NCBI GenBank assembly: GCA_047967505.1
Contig: CM106538.1
DNA length: 64,000 nucleotides
Direction: 5' to 3' (one strand)
DNA from: Dipteris shenzhenensis
Taxonomy: Eukaryota; Polypodiophyta; Polypodiopsida; Gleicheniales
Position numbers and translations under genes: made by a program
Notes under the pieces: generated by a model
Databases searched by the model: none
What the model was told of the DNA's origin: nothing
What the model saw: only the letters and a program-made list of their open reading frames with translations
Part shown: piece by piece, positions 1-10,910 of the stretch
How the letters are laid out: each line of letters starts with the position of its first letter
Position numbering within the stretch: position 1 is the first letter of the stretch

Positions 1-904
1 TTTCTCTCCCATATGAAATTAAAGTATTTATTTTGGTAATGCACCTAGTTATTTTTTCCCTCTCCTCCCTCTCTAGGTGCTTCTGAAGAGCAAATTCCTC
101 TTTTTTAGCTTGTGTGAGTGGAGCGCCTTCTGTCTTTCTCTTCTATTTATTCACCTCATTCTTTGTGATCCAATCTTTATTGTTGCTTATGGCAAGCTCC
201 ACAGAATTTCAAAAAAATCCATGAAGTATAGTGCTAAGGGAAGATCGAAGGAGAAATGAGAGAAAAAGCGAGAGTCAAGATTAGGATAGGAGAATGTTAA
301 TGAGAACATAACTTCAAGGCACAATGGAAGAAGGTGCAGAAAGTGCTAGAGTAAGGCTGAGGATAGGAGAATGGTAATGAGAGTGGAACTCCAATGCGAG
401 ATGGAAGAAGATGCAAAAAGGAATAAAATGTTCGAGATTAACGTTGAGGATAGCAGAACTTCAAGACGAGATGGAAGAAGGAAGGAGAGAGTAATTTAAG
501 GAAGTGCAAACCCATAATGTGAGTGAAAGATTTAGAATAAAGTGATTGAAGTGAAATATTTCAAACAAAGTGAGTTCAAGATTTGAAATAAAGTTATTGC
601 ATAATGCTAATGAGAGAGGAAGAGATGTACAGTAGGAAAATGCTCTACTAGATAGTGTGAAGTAACAGGTGCAAGACTGCAATGTGAGATGAAAGATTTT
701 GAATAAACTAAAATATATGAAATAAATTATCAAAGACAAGATTGATATAATTATTAGATTCTTATCATGAGACATTTAATGTATATAATAAATTGGACTT
801 TGAATAAAGTGAAATCTATGAAATAAAGTGAGAGAGAAAGAGATGTCGCTAGGATGATGGTAGGAGAATGCTCTACTAGATACTATGAAGTAACAAGTGC
901 AAGA
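1..904. repeat. Dispersed AT-rich repeat, copy 1
   Basis: This segment is nearly identical, in the same orientation, to 58,960-59,880. The main difference is a 17-bp deletion near 453 in this copy (GATAGCAGAAC here against GATAGGAGAATGG in the other). The shared block may continue left of the window. It is purine-rich on the + strand and contains no recognisable protein domain; its short open frames are not conserved enough to call genes. The right edge is set where the second copy stops at 59,880, while this copy continues into related sequence to about 1,140. Confidence 0.9.
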
Positions 905-1025
905 TTGTAATGTGAGACAAAAGATTTTGATTAAAGTGAAATCTATGAAATAAAGTGATCGAAAATAGGATTGAAATAATTATTAGATTCTTATCATGAG
1001 ACATTTAATGTATATATTAAATTGG
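684..1025. repeat. Internal tandem duplication in the AT-rich repeat
   Basis: A block around 684-795 (AAGATTTTGAATAAA..., then ATTATTAGATTCTTATCATG, then TTTAATGTATATA) recurs at about 917-1,025 with substitutions. The spacing is about 233 bp. This suggests the repeat grew by internal duplication. Confidence 0.75.
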
Positions 1026-1149
1026 ACTAAAAGATGCTTTTATTCTAGCATCACCCATTTCATGAATTTAGCCTCAATGAGTAAATGCCCCTTATGTGTA
1101 TAATGAATTGGATTGAAAGATGTTTTTTTTCCATCGTCACACATTTCAT

Positions 1150-1345
1150 GTACAGCCATAAGTGCATGCTAAAACACTGAGGTTTCCCAGATTACACTAT
1201 GGCTAAACGTGATGATGTCCATTGCACTATAGTAGGCCTATACTGATGCATAAATATCCTCATGATGAGGAGCGATATGTTGATCAAAAGAGGCGGTGGT
1301 CTCACTAGATCCAAGGGAGGTGCAATGCGACATGACTAAGCTGAT
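1150..1345 (+). repeat. Dispersed repeat, inverted partner of 13,655-13,800
   Basis: The segment beginning CCATAAGTGCATGCTAAAAC and running through GATGCATAAATATCCTCATG and TTGATCAAAAGAGGCGGTGG matches the reverse complement of 13,655-13,800 with scattered substitutions. The partner lies just upstream of a decayed + strand copia tail. This copy may therefore be a stray piece of the same element in the opposite orientation. Confidence 0.65.
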
Positions 1346-1975
1346 GCTATAATGTCTTCTTCTAGGATCATGTGCCAATTTGTACTACTGATGGAAACTA
1401 TGTCCAAGGATATTGGGCCTCAATACGTAAATGCCCCTTATGTATTCACAGATTTAATATAATTAACAAAAATAACATCATGAGCCAATGAAAACAAGCA
1501 GCAAATGCCCCTCATCATCTTATTACAAAGTTTGGGTTGCTTTGCAATAAGACTATGGGCTCAAATTTTGATTAATTTAAGGTGGATTATTAAGATGGAT
1601 CATGATTATTTGGATGGCACCACTAGGTCTCTAGTCACTATGGTGGCTTGAATTTTGATTAATTTAATGTGTCTCATTAATATTAGAGTGTATTTAACCA
1701 TGGACACAAACATGATTTGGCTACTTTGCTCTCATCCTCTCCTACTCTTCCACTTTTCTTCATGCTCCCTCCTCTGTCTCTCATCCTCCCTTGCTTAGCT
1801 ACTTTGATCCACGCTCCCTCCTCTAGCTCTCATCTTCTCATCTACTCCCTTGGTTATCCGCTCCACTACTCACCCACTCTTTTCACCATGCCAAAAACTA
1901 TAGGAAATGCAGCCAACATTACTTAACCCCCTCAATACAACATGATCCCAATCTTGTCTACTTTGTCATACAAGA
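1346..1975. other. Intergenic, no gene recognised
   Basis: AT-rich sequence with a short direct repeat (TTTTGATTAATTTAA.G at about 1,566 and 1,654). The CT-rich open frame at 1,717-1,926 has low-complexity composition and no domain. I see no gene here. Confidence 0.5.
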
Positions 1976-2788
1976 TCATTCTGTTGCACTCACTAGGACT
2001 TGAGATGCCTGCTCTTGTGGAATGTCTTCGTAATCTCCATCAATTCCCCACCACATCTCCATGTCACCACCTTGGATTGCATGCACAGAGCTAGTCCATG
2101 CCCTGGATTTGCTACGTGACTTCCCTCTTTCTTGGGACTTCCCCCTGAACTGTGATCTGCCCCTTTGCACATTTAAGGCTGCATCCTGCTTGTTGCCATC
2201 CATAGACTTCCGTCCAATCTCCTCGGCCAACAAGCTACCCACAACATCATCAAATTTCAGTACTCCACCAGGTGCAGAGTTACTGACAGCTGTACGGAAG
2301 GTATCCCATGAGGATGGCAATGAACATAAGAGAAATATTGCCTTAGTCTCCGCATCAAAATTCATTTTCTGAGCCTGAAGCTGGCTGAAAATAATATTGA
2401 ATTCATTCAAGTGAGAAGCAATGGAGACCCCTTCCTTCATCTGCAGCTCAAACAACCTCTTCATGAGGTAAACTTTATTAGAGGTAGTTTCCTTCTCATA
2501 AGTGGCACACAGTTTCTTCCACAAATCTTCCATAGTCTGCTCATTTACTACTGTGAAATAAACTGACTCTGCAAGATGAAGTCTAATAGTAGACTTTGCT
2601 AATGCATCCAACTCATTCCAATCATCCTCAGACATATTTGCAGGCTTAGCTTCAATCCCTGCAAAGGGTTTAATCTGCTTCTTTTGAATAAGCACATCCC
2701 TTATTTGTTCTTTCCACAAAGAAAAGTTTGTCCCATCAAACTTTTTAATGCTGAAAAACTCCTTTTCAGACGTGGAAGAGGATGCCAT
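1976..2788 (-). pseudogene. Ty1/copia gag (UBN2-type) remnant
   Basis: The 270-codon frame starts at MASSSTSEKEFFSIKKFDG (ATG at 2,788; an upstream in-frame Met at 2,812 is less typical). It shows the copia gag signature: FDGTNFSLWKEQIRDVL near the start, then LWKKLCATYEKET and a LNEFNIIFSQLQ segment. An Arg/Gly/Ser basic stretch at about residues 215-235 (RGRSQFRGKSQERGKSRSKS) normally precedes the CCHC zinc knuckle. Here the knuckle is missing and the frame runs into unrelated sequence. No protease, integrase or RT follows downstream. The primer-binding relic lies upstream at 4,212-4,222, consistent with a 5' end of a minus-strand element whose pol has been lost. Confidence 0.85.
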
Positions 2789-2812
2789 GATGCAAATGAA
2801 ACAAAATCCCAA

Positions 2813-4211
2813 ATGCTAGTGCCTGCAAGAGAGAATCACACCAAATACTAGGTGCACCCAAATGTGTATGCCACAATAGAGTGAAATATCACCAAAATTC
2901 AAAGCTCAAAGCATCAAAAGATGCATCTGACTCATGTGCATATACTATGCATCCATATGAGCAAATCTGGCCCAAAAGAAAATGCCAATAAGTGCCAAAT
3001 GACTCAAGCATAAACACCGTCCACTGGCATATGCATCAATAATATCTCATCCAAGAGAGCATAGCACTATCAGTGCATCACTTGCAATGTGTCAAAGCTG
3101 TCCCTCAGCTTAAAATAGCATCCATGTGCAAAGCGTCCATAAAAATAGCATCCCACAAGGCAATTTGGGCCTATCAGTGCATCCAATAAGGACTGCAATG
3201 CATCCAAATGGCCTATAAATCATCCACTGCAACCCAATGCACACCACGAATGAGCGCACACTACTCAAACTGCAACCAGAGTGATGTGCATAAGGTATGC
3301 TCAAGAAATCATAATCCCACGGTAATGAGCGCTACTGAAAATAGAACCTGAGATGCCTCAAAACATGGGCGCCATTGCATAATCAGAATCAGCAGGAAAA
3401 TCTGCAAATATCTCTCTTCTGCCAGAACTCCAAAATCCCAACCGATGAGTGAGAAATGGGAGTCAACACTTATCCACTGCCATGTGGCATAAGTCTAAGG
3501 TTTCAAAACCTTAGAATGAAAAATGCATAACAGAGAGATGAAATCGAATACACAGAGATTTATAACTCTGAAAATCCTCCACCGAATCACGTAAGAACTG
3601 ATAGGTAGGGGTTTTTGGGCATCCGGAACGCAATGGGACAGACGGTTTTGGAAACCGTGGCCTCAATCACTGGGTCCAACACACGGACTGAAAAACGTTT
3701 TTTGAAACAGAGCTGTTTGTAAACTCCACCAGAGTGTGAATGATGAGCAACATAGCAGTTTTAGGACCTCCTGAGTCCACCGGAACTGACAGATCTACAA
3801 ATGGTTGCTCCAAACTTGAGTTCCAACACCCGGGCAAAAAACGCAGGAACTGACACAGTGAGTCAGAAATCCAATGAAATGATCCCAGATTCAAGAATGA
3901 AGGTGTTTCCAAGCTCCTGAAGTAATGTGGACACCAAAAGCAAGCAATAGTTGCCTCTACAAGTCAATACGGAGGCTCTGTCATCGAACGGAACAGGGAA
4001 AAGCTCAAAAACAACTTTTTCTTTCAAACCACTTAACAGGCTCTCAAAACCACTTCACAAAGCCAAAGTGACTTTTCCAAATGTTCCTCCAAGGTCTCTG
4101 CACACTCGGATGCAAGTAAAGTTGCCCACAAAGCTTCCCACAGAGCTTCTCCTTCCTCCCACAGAGCTGCTGAGCTTCAAGCATTCACGCACGCTCAACT
4201 AGATCACCCGG
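2813..4211 (-). other. Presumed leader between copia PBS and gag
   Basis: About 1.4 kb separates the gag start from the primer-binding relic. It has many short open frames but no domain. By position it is the 5' untranslated leader of the minus-strand copia remnant, though unrelated insertions inside it cannot be excluded. Confidence 0.4.
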
Positions 4212-4440
4212 GCTCTGATACAGTTGAGAGTGCTCTCAATGGAAGCAAGAACGGAAGAAGGAGAGAGAGAGAGAGACAGAGAGCCACACAAGTTTGGTGG
4301 GTGCAGAACCACCCTAATCTTCTTTTTCATTCATTTATATATATGTTTGAGTATTGTACATAACTGGGGTAAAGGCACAGTGACCTTTAACCCCCACAAT
4401 AACCAAACCACATCTTGCACGTAGGTCATTTTACTTCAAT
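4212..4440 (-). mobile_element. Copia primer-binding relic and partial 5' LTR
   Basis: On the minus strand TGTATCAGAGC at 4,222-4,212 matches the initiator-Met tRNA primer-binding consensus TGGTATCAGAGC less one G. Two bases further out lies a CA end (complement at 4,225-4,226), expected for the 3' end of a 5' LTR. The sequence to about 4,440 is LTR-like by position, including a (GA)n run at 4,260-4,280. The outer LTR edge could not be defined and no partner LTR was found. Confidence 0.5.
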
Positions 4441-5490
4441 CATTGTAAAGATGAAATTCAATGATTGTGCCTGTCGAAATTCAACTATTGTAAGATAGAA
4501 ATCAATTGTTAAGAAGGGCATGGGTGGTGTTCCTCACCTCGTGTCAAAATCTCTTGCTCAAAAAATCTTTGATTGTAAATGAATGCTCTTGTAACCATAG
4601 TATGAAAATGTAAAATTACAAGCATAGCTATTGCTGTTCTTTGAAACACGAATGAGTCTTTCATGTAACTTTTGTATTTAAAGGTTTTTAATTTCTGCGT
4701 GTGCATATTGTGAGTGTCATTACTCTTTACGTTGAAGCTTACATTCAAAGAGACTATTCTCAGTAGGAAAAAAAGCAGGAGAAAGAAAATGACAAAGAAA
4801 AATGAAAGAAGAAGAGAAATACACAAACACTTGTGACCACAAAGTTTGGATATTCGACAAAGTTGTCCCAGAGCTCCCAAACCTATAAAATATGTATTTG
4901 AAGTGCATGATAATCATAATAAAGGCATTAAAAAATAGATCCCTTGATGCAACATAAACACATAAAGACTAACTTGGAAGGGGTGATGGTTAGATACCTC
5001 TGGCATGCTAAGGCAATGAGGAATATTAGATTCATGTATTGGTGGTGAGTTTGAAGTTTTCATGTCCCCCAAAGTGCTACGCGGTCGATCTCTATCTTCA
5101 AATTGTTGTTAAAAGCCTCTTCTAACTAGGGTAGGAATTTTTGTGCTCAAAGACTCCAAAAAGAGTGACGATTGTAGCAATAATGGTAGTGTATTAGTCG
5201 CCATATATGCTGCCATAGTTGTGCCAAAGGTTAGCTAATGCAGCTAGCCCCTGCTGGGCACTACTTGAAGCCAAATTGATGGTGTTGTTCATGCTTTACA
5301 GTGAATCATACTCCATTTTGTAGACACACAAATAGTATTAACTAGAAAAGAATTAGAGACAAGAGGCTAGATGCTAGGCATGGCGATGCTCGAGGGCCAT
5401 ATAGGAAAAGGGAACATGAGGGGAGAAGCATTAACATCGTTGGTAAACTGAAAAGAAAGCATGGAGTGAACACAAACTGAGAATTCTTGC
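4441..5490. other. Intergenic, nothing recognised
   Basis: Mixed AT-rich sequence. Small open frames on both strands (for example around 4,509-4,880) have hydrophobic, low-complexity translations and no domain. I see no gene or element boundary here. Confidence 0.4.
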
Positions 5491-5496
5491 TTATGG

Positions 5497-5726
5497 AATG
5501 AAGAAAGATGAGGTCCTTAAGTAGGCACCTCTTACATGATCACTGACATCACTGATGACCTCTGAGCTCCACAATCATCTCCTCAATCTGCTCCTAGATT
5601 CTCTCAATCATCCTATGTGGCTTCTATCACCACCTAACTATGCTTATGGGCACCTAACTGTGCCTCTAGCACACACACATAGAAACCAAGGTGTGCCTGA
5701 GGCATACACCTTGAGATATCCCAACA
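5497..5726 (-). repeat. 3' LTR of copy A (partial)
   Basis: On the minus strand the LTR begins TGTTGGGATATCTCAAGG at 5,726, directly after a polypurine tract. It matches the outer part of the 5' LTR (7,763-7,958) apart from a roughly 35-bp indel at about 5,622-5,656 and smaller differences. Homology stops near 5,497, so about 400 bp of the LTR is missing. Confidence 0.8.
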
Positions 5727-6101
5727 AAACCCCCCCTCAAGGGAATGCCTCAGGCTATGTCAAGGATACAGCTAGCACAAGGTGTCACATGCCATCTCAT
5801 GGTGGTCATGGATCTATCAATGGCTAGGATCTCAAGCTAGCAAGGGTTCCCATGGGTGTAAGGTAAACAAAAGGGATACAAAAGACCTTCCAATGGTTAT
5901 CTCCCCTACATGTACATGCACACAATGTCTGCAGGAGGTACCATGGAGAAAAAAAAAACACATACACATGGCCTACATCATATGGTGACCAGAGGTGTTT
6001 ACAAAACACACAATAGTTTATTTCATTCATTTTGGAGGACTATCCAAGCTGAGTACCTTGACTCAACAAAAAGAGAGATCTGGAGCATACATGGAGATGA
6101 T
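5727..6101 (-). other. Conserved noncoding 3' module and polypurine tract of copy A
   Basis: Between the gag stop and the 3' LTR lies a noncoding segment that also occurs in copies at 57,364-57,783 (+) and 30,836-31,127 (-). Shared blocks include ACCATATGATGTAGGCCATG, GCTAGC.TGAGATCCTAG and GACCACCATGAGATGGCATG. The module ends in a G-rich tract (complement of 5,727-5,740) that primes plus-strand synthesis. Confidence 0.8.
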
Positions 6102-6944
6102 TCAAAAAGCATAATCTTCAAAGGATGCCTCATCTTGTGGAGGCACATCAACTGAAAGTAGATTGGCATTTTCTGTCTTTGAAGTTGCTTCCTTTTTGGC
6201 TCTACAAAACTTTTCATGATGATTGTTTTTGCCACAGTGTTTGCATGGATTGATCTTGAAGCAGTCTTTTGAGAGGTGATTAGTCTTCCCACAATGATTG
6301 CAAGGTGAAAACTTGCCCTTCTGGATTTTTATGGCATAGGCTGTATCATTGCCTTTCCGGAGTTCCATGTGCCTTTCTTCTTCTTGAAGAGCAGAGATAA
6401 GACCTTCAAGATTAGGATTAGGAAGATTTTTCAAAGTGGTAACAACATGATCATAATCTTCAGGCATACTCTTGAGCAACACTACCATAGCATCATCTGT
6501 AGTGATAGGAGAGTTGATAGAAGCAAGTTGAGTCATGAGACTCTGCATGTAATTGACATGGGCAGCCAAAGGAGTGCCACTAACCATCTTCAATTCAAAG
6601 AAAACAATCTTAAGTGATAATTTTGAGATGTGAGAGCTAGCACCAAAAATAATGTCAAGCTTTTGCCAAGCTTCTGAAGGAGACTCTAAGTCAGAGATGT
6701 GATGAATATAGTCATCTCCTAAAGCAAGAGCAATGATGCCATATGCTTTCTCCTCTCTAGCAGGATCTCTTGCCAGGCATGTCGGAGCTGAGGATTCTCC
6801 AGCATTGGAGGCTGTTAAAGAAGAAGTTGAAGCCAGTTTGACAAGTCCCTAGAGGTTTTCCCTCATTAATGCAAACTTGACCTTCATCTGCCATGTGTGG
6901 AAGCCCTTCCCATTGAACTTATCTATATTCAATATGGTAGCCAT
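6102..6944 (-). pseudogene. Copia-type gag with two CCHC knuckles, one nonsense codon
   Basis: The minus-strand frame starts MATILNIDKFNGKGFHTWQM at 6,944 and runs about 280 codons. It has the UBN2 gag signature (WQ.K in the N-terminus, SEAWQKLDIIFG, LKMVSGTPLAAHVNYMQSL). Two adjacent zinc knuckles of form CX2CX4HX4C follow at CNHCGKTNHLSKDC and CKHCGKNNHHEKFC. A single TAG at 6,849-6,851 falls where related proteins have Trp (ENL-stop-GLVK), so one G-to-A change would explain it. The protein ends FEDYAF just before the noncoding 3' module. Gag packages element RNA into virus-like particles. Confidence 0.85.
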
Positions 6945-7332
6945 GAGAGGGTCTAACCCAGGAATTGGGCAGTGTCTTTCTCTCTTACAAGGCTAGAATA
7001 AGAACTGAAAAGCTTCAAAATATAAGCATTTAATGTAGCAAAGACTTGTGACCAAATTTCAATCAATGATGCTTTCACTTACATGCTTCACAGAGGTGGC
7101 TAAATGAAAGCTTTCCAATCAAATCTAGGTATAGCAACTTAAAAGAAAGTTGTAGCCACAATTGTACTAATGCTTTTCAAAACTTCAAAACCTCAGAAAT
7201 GCTAAAGTAGCATCTAATGTAGCATCACTTTCACAACCTTGTCAAAACTATCAAAAACAAAGGCCTAAACTTGGAGGGCTTGCATCTCACTCTCCAAAGC
7301 AAAGAAAAAGGGGCTTTCTGAAGCAAAATAAA

Positions 7333-7344
7333 GCTCTTATACCA
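7333..7344 (-). other. Primer-binding site, tRNA-iMet type
   Basis: The minus strand reads TGGTATAAGAGC, one mismatch from the usual TGGTATCAGAGC complementary to initiator-Met tRNA. It lies about 12 bases inside the inferred 5' LTR end. Confidence 0.65.
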
Positions 7345-7356
7345 AAGAAGATCCAC

Positions 7357-7958
7357 TGAGGAGGAGAGATGCAATTCCACGTCAAGTCGCCATAGCTAGC
7401 TTCTTCAAAGTCGACTGGTTTTTTTCTGTTTTCTCCTTGTATATGCAGCCATTGCTACTCAGATTTCAACAGCAGCTTTCCCTCAGTGTCATCCAACATG
7501 GGCTGAGAGGAATTTTCAGATAGATAGGTACACAGGAAGAATTGCATGAATTTTTGTCAATCAGTGTGAGTGTTGGCATTCCACGTACAATCGAAATTTC
7601 AAAGAAAGCTTGCAGTTGGAAGTTTACCCATATAAGAGGAATTTGCAGCTCAGAGGGTTTGGCAAAGGTTATTTGTAGGCAGAGAACAAAGCTCTCAAAT
7701 ATTTGGGGAAGAAGGAGGAAAATGGAGAAGAAGAAGATGGAGAAGAAGAAGATGATGTGGCAAATGAAGAAAGATGAGGTCCTTAAGTAGGCACCTCTTA
7801 CATGATCACTGACATCATTGATGACCTCTGAGCTCCACAATCATGATCTCCTCAATCTGCTCCTAGATTCTCTCAATCATCCTATGTGGCTGTGCCTCTA
7901 GCACACACACATAGAAACCAAGGTGTGCCTGAGGCATACACCTTGAGATATCCCAACA
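7357..7958 (-). repeat. 5' LTR of copy A
   Basis: The outer end is TGTTGGGATATC at 7,958 and the inner end a CA (complement at 7,357-7,358), giving about 602 bp. The outer 196 bp match the partial 3' LTR. The inner part includes an A/G-rich stretch (AAGAAGAAGATGG) at 7,720-7,755. Confidence 0.65.
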
Positions 7959-8146
7959 AACATGGGTGGGGAAAAGGGATTAAGAGGGGTGGGAATGAAG
8001 AGGGAGACTATGGCATAAGGGGAGAGGGAGAGGGGAAAGAGGAGCATGTACATAATGGGACAAGGAATGTAGAGATGGAGACATCAAGGGAGGAGGGTCA
8101 TGCTTTATTTGAAAGGAAGGATGGGGGGAAGAAATCAAAGTACTAG
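7959..8146. other. Purine-rich spacer
   Basis: G/A-rich low-complexity sequence between the gag-only element and the gypsy LTR. The open frame across it is not gene-like. The left edge of the gypsy LTR could lie in here. Confidence 0.35.
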
Positions 8147-8867
8147 CTAGGTGGCTTTACAAGAATGAGCGTGTCCCATCAAGGAATAGCCCCCTGCTTT
8201 TATAGCCAAGAGAGGGGGTCTCTCCCAATAAATGCATCCTCCCACATGCATGGTGTGTGTGGAAGAGTCTTCCATGTGGGCTAGGTGGTTATGCACTCTA
8301 AATTGTGTGTGACAACCATTTGCCTCATTTTCCCACATAAATCAACCCCCATATCCCAAGTCTAAGATACTCCCTTGGTCTCTTCCCAATTTTATAATAC
8401 GTTCAAACATCTAGGAGGACAAGTGGAGGGTTGGCACAAGGAATCTTGCCACCTCATCCTACTTTCCCATTATTTAACTTGCATTCTTGGACTTTCTACA
8501 CCCCCCCCCCCACATGGGCCTATCCTACATGGAGGGAATAATCCAATATAATATCCATCTCCACCTATTTTATATTACTTCTCCCATGGTCCTTGGGCCA
8601 TATCTCACTAAATGCAGGCATGGGACCACCTAGGTGGAGGGGTGGTACATGGAGGACCCATGCCACCTTATCATTTTATATTTTTACTACCATGGATTAT
8701 GTATAACACACCTTATGGGTCCTCTTACATGGAAGGGTGGCACATGGTCATGCCCTGCCACCTAAACCTTGGGCCTAATGCACACCATAGTTTATTATAC
8801 TATTGCCACACATACAAGCACACACACATATTTATGCCTTTTACTTTGGTCAAATTTATCCATAACA
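8147..8867 (-). repeat. 3' LTR of a decayed Ty3/gypsy (left edge uncertain)
   Basis: On the minus strand the LTR begins TGTTATGGATAAATTTGACC at 8,867, immediately after a polypurine tract of eight G (complement at 8,870-8,879). A promoter-like GGCTATAAAAG lies at 8,207-8,197. The element's 5' LTR is not in the window, so the inner edge is estimated only. A second C-run at 8,503-8,514 may be an unrelated homopolymer. Confidence 0.6.
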
Positions 8868-8880
8868 GTTCCCCCCCCAG

Positions 8881-10910
8881 GTAGAGAATGCACAGCATTT
8901 CCATGCCTGGGACCATCATGCACAAAGAAGGGCTTGAGATAATGCTTGTTGATCACTTTCTTGCCATATGGCTCATGCAGCTCCTGAACTTGTACAAACC
9001 CATTGCTACATTCCTTTATGACTTTGGTGGTCCAATCTGTTATCAAAGCATAGCACAACATCCCCCTTAGCAAAGTGTCTTTCCCATCCCTTGCAAATTT
9101 TAGCATCCAAGCGGGCCTTTTGTCAATTCTTTTGGATCTCTATTTGATGTAGTGCAATGCATCGGGTTTCATCTAACTTCTCAAGTTGTACCAACCTGGC
9201 CTCTACATGTTCATCTTCTGTCATCCTCTATTCTTGTGCCAATCTCAAGGCCAAAATCTCTATCTCTAGGGGTAAAACTGCCTCAATACCATACAGCAAC
9301 TCAAAAGGAGTGTGACCTGTAGACGTTTTATGAGTGATGTAAGCCCACACAGATTTAGTGACCTTCTAATCCCACTGGCTCCTGTTCCCTGTGGCCATTT
9401 TTCCCATGGATTTACAAAGGAGGCCATTGGTATGCTCCATTTGTCCCATGGATGCTGGATAATAGATGCTAGAAGTGCGATGATCAATACCCATGCGATC
9501 CATGAGCAACTCCACTGCTTCATTTAAGAATGGACTCCCATGGTCAGATACTATTTCCATGGGTGTCCCAAACCTTGTGCGAATACATTCAAATATGAAA
9601 TTTGAAACTGCCTTACCATTTGCAGTGGGGAGGGAGATAGCTTCAGCCCACCTAGTGACATACTGAGTGGCTACCAAAAGATACTTCTTTTTGCGGGCAG
9701 TCATGGGTAGGGGCCCAACAAAATCTACTCTCCTCTTCTGAAACGGATGGATGGACATCACTGGGTGATGTTGCCCAGGATGCAAATCCTTCCTACCAAA
9801 GAATCGGCATAGTTGACAAGTTTTGCAGTACATAAAGACATCCTTGAACAAGGTCGCCCAATACTACCGAGCATGTAAAATCTTCTTAGTTGTATAGTCA
9901 CTGACATAGTGGCCTCCACAAAATCCATCATGATAATGCTTCAATACCTTAGGTACTTCATTTACATCAATGGCCCGTCTTAGTACCCCATCCAGGCCTT
10001 GATGGTATAAAACACCCCATCAAAGAGAGTGTAGCACCTACTATCTCTATGGATTTTCTTTCTCTCATAGCTAGTACTTTCTAGAGGAAAGGAGAAAGCA
10101 GTCAGAAACCTGTCGATACTACCATACCATGGATCCCGAACTTCTATGGCCGCTACAAGGGTTACATCGAGGCACTTCTCTAAATCAATCAAAGCATTCT
10201 ATAAGTTGGAATAATTCTCTTTTACAATTTTGAAAGAAAAATCATATTCTTGTAAAACTGCCAACCATTTGGCCAACCGGCCCATGGGATTTGGTGATTG
10301 AAGAACCTGCTTTGCAAGACCATTGCTACAAATTATAATGAAGGACTTTCCAGCAACATAATGCTTAAATTTCTCAATGCAAAACACCAAAGACAAAGCA
10401 TGCTTGTCAGCCTTAGAGTAGCGTCATTCAGTTTTGAGAAATTGTCGAGAAGAAAATCGAACGGGATACATGAACCGATCCTCCCCTTACTAGAGAAGAA
10501 TACCTACTAGAGTGTGCTCACCAAACCCAAGATTGATATAGAAAGTATTTGACTAATCAGGATTGCATAGAATGGGTTTTGAAGCTAGAGCACTCTTGAT
10601 TTGTACAAACCCATGATCACAATCCTCATTCCAAGAGAAATCAACTCCATCTTTTAATAGCATAGTCATGGGTCACAGCATATTGGTCAATGAAGCGGCA
10701 ATAGTATCCTACTAGATTGACAAATGAGAGTACCTGATGTTTGGTTGTTGGCGGGGAGAGCTTGAGGATAGCTTCTACCTTCTCGCGGTCAAGTTTGACA
10801 CCCTTGGATGAGATAATATGTCGCATTAACCTCCCTTGAGTGGCTCCAATGGTGCATTTATCAGGGTTGAGGCTGCCATTTGCATCATTGACCCTTTGGA
10901 AGGCCAACCT
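8881..10910 (-). pseudogene. Ty3/gypsy pol (RT end, RNase H, integrase), frameshifted
   Basis: Reading the minus strand from 10,910 downward, pieces in different frames follow canonical gypsy order. An RT tail comes first (LAFQRVNDANGSLNPDKC, then KHQVLSFVNLVGYYCRFI; 10,900-10,640). An RNase H piece follows (EKFKHYVAGKSFIIICSNG; 10,380-10,200). Then comes integrase with HHCC remnant CKTCQLCRF and catalytic-core motifs VDFVGP, VSDHGSPF and GQMEHTN (9,851-9,366). A C-terminal piece (8,880-9,106) ends at the polypurine tract. Frameshifts between pieces mean no intact protein. The RT fingers/palm are absent because the element is cut at 10,910 by a copia LTR. Confidence 0.85.

Larger units (their letters stand above)
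5497..7958 (-). mobile_element. Gag-only LTR retrotransposon (TR-GAG-like), copy A
   Basis: A minus-strand element with LTR sequence at both ends, a primer-binding site at 7,333-7,344, one gag gene and a polypurine tract immediately before the 3' LTR. The 1.6-kb interior has no room for pol: only gag (6,944-6,102) and a roughly 375-bp noncoding 3' module are present. This architecture matches the non-autonomous class described as terminal-repeat retrotransposons with GAG domain, which must borrow protease, RT and integrase in trans. The 3' LTR is incomplete at its outer side, so no target duplication can be checked. Confidence 0.75.

Noticed and set aside
8501-8520. Second LTR boundary suggested by a C-homopolymer before an ACA
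   Set aside because: It looks like a polypurine tract on the minus strand, but no coding region lies upstream of it and it falls within the LTR already defined at 8,867.
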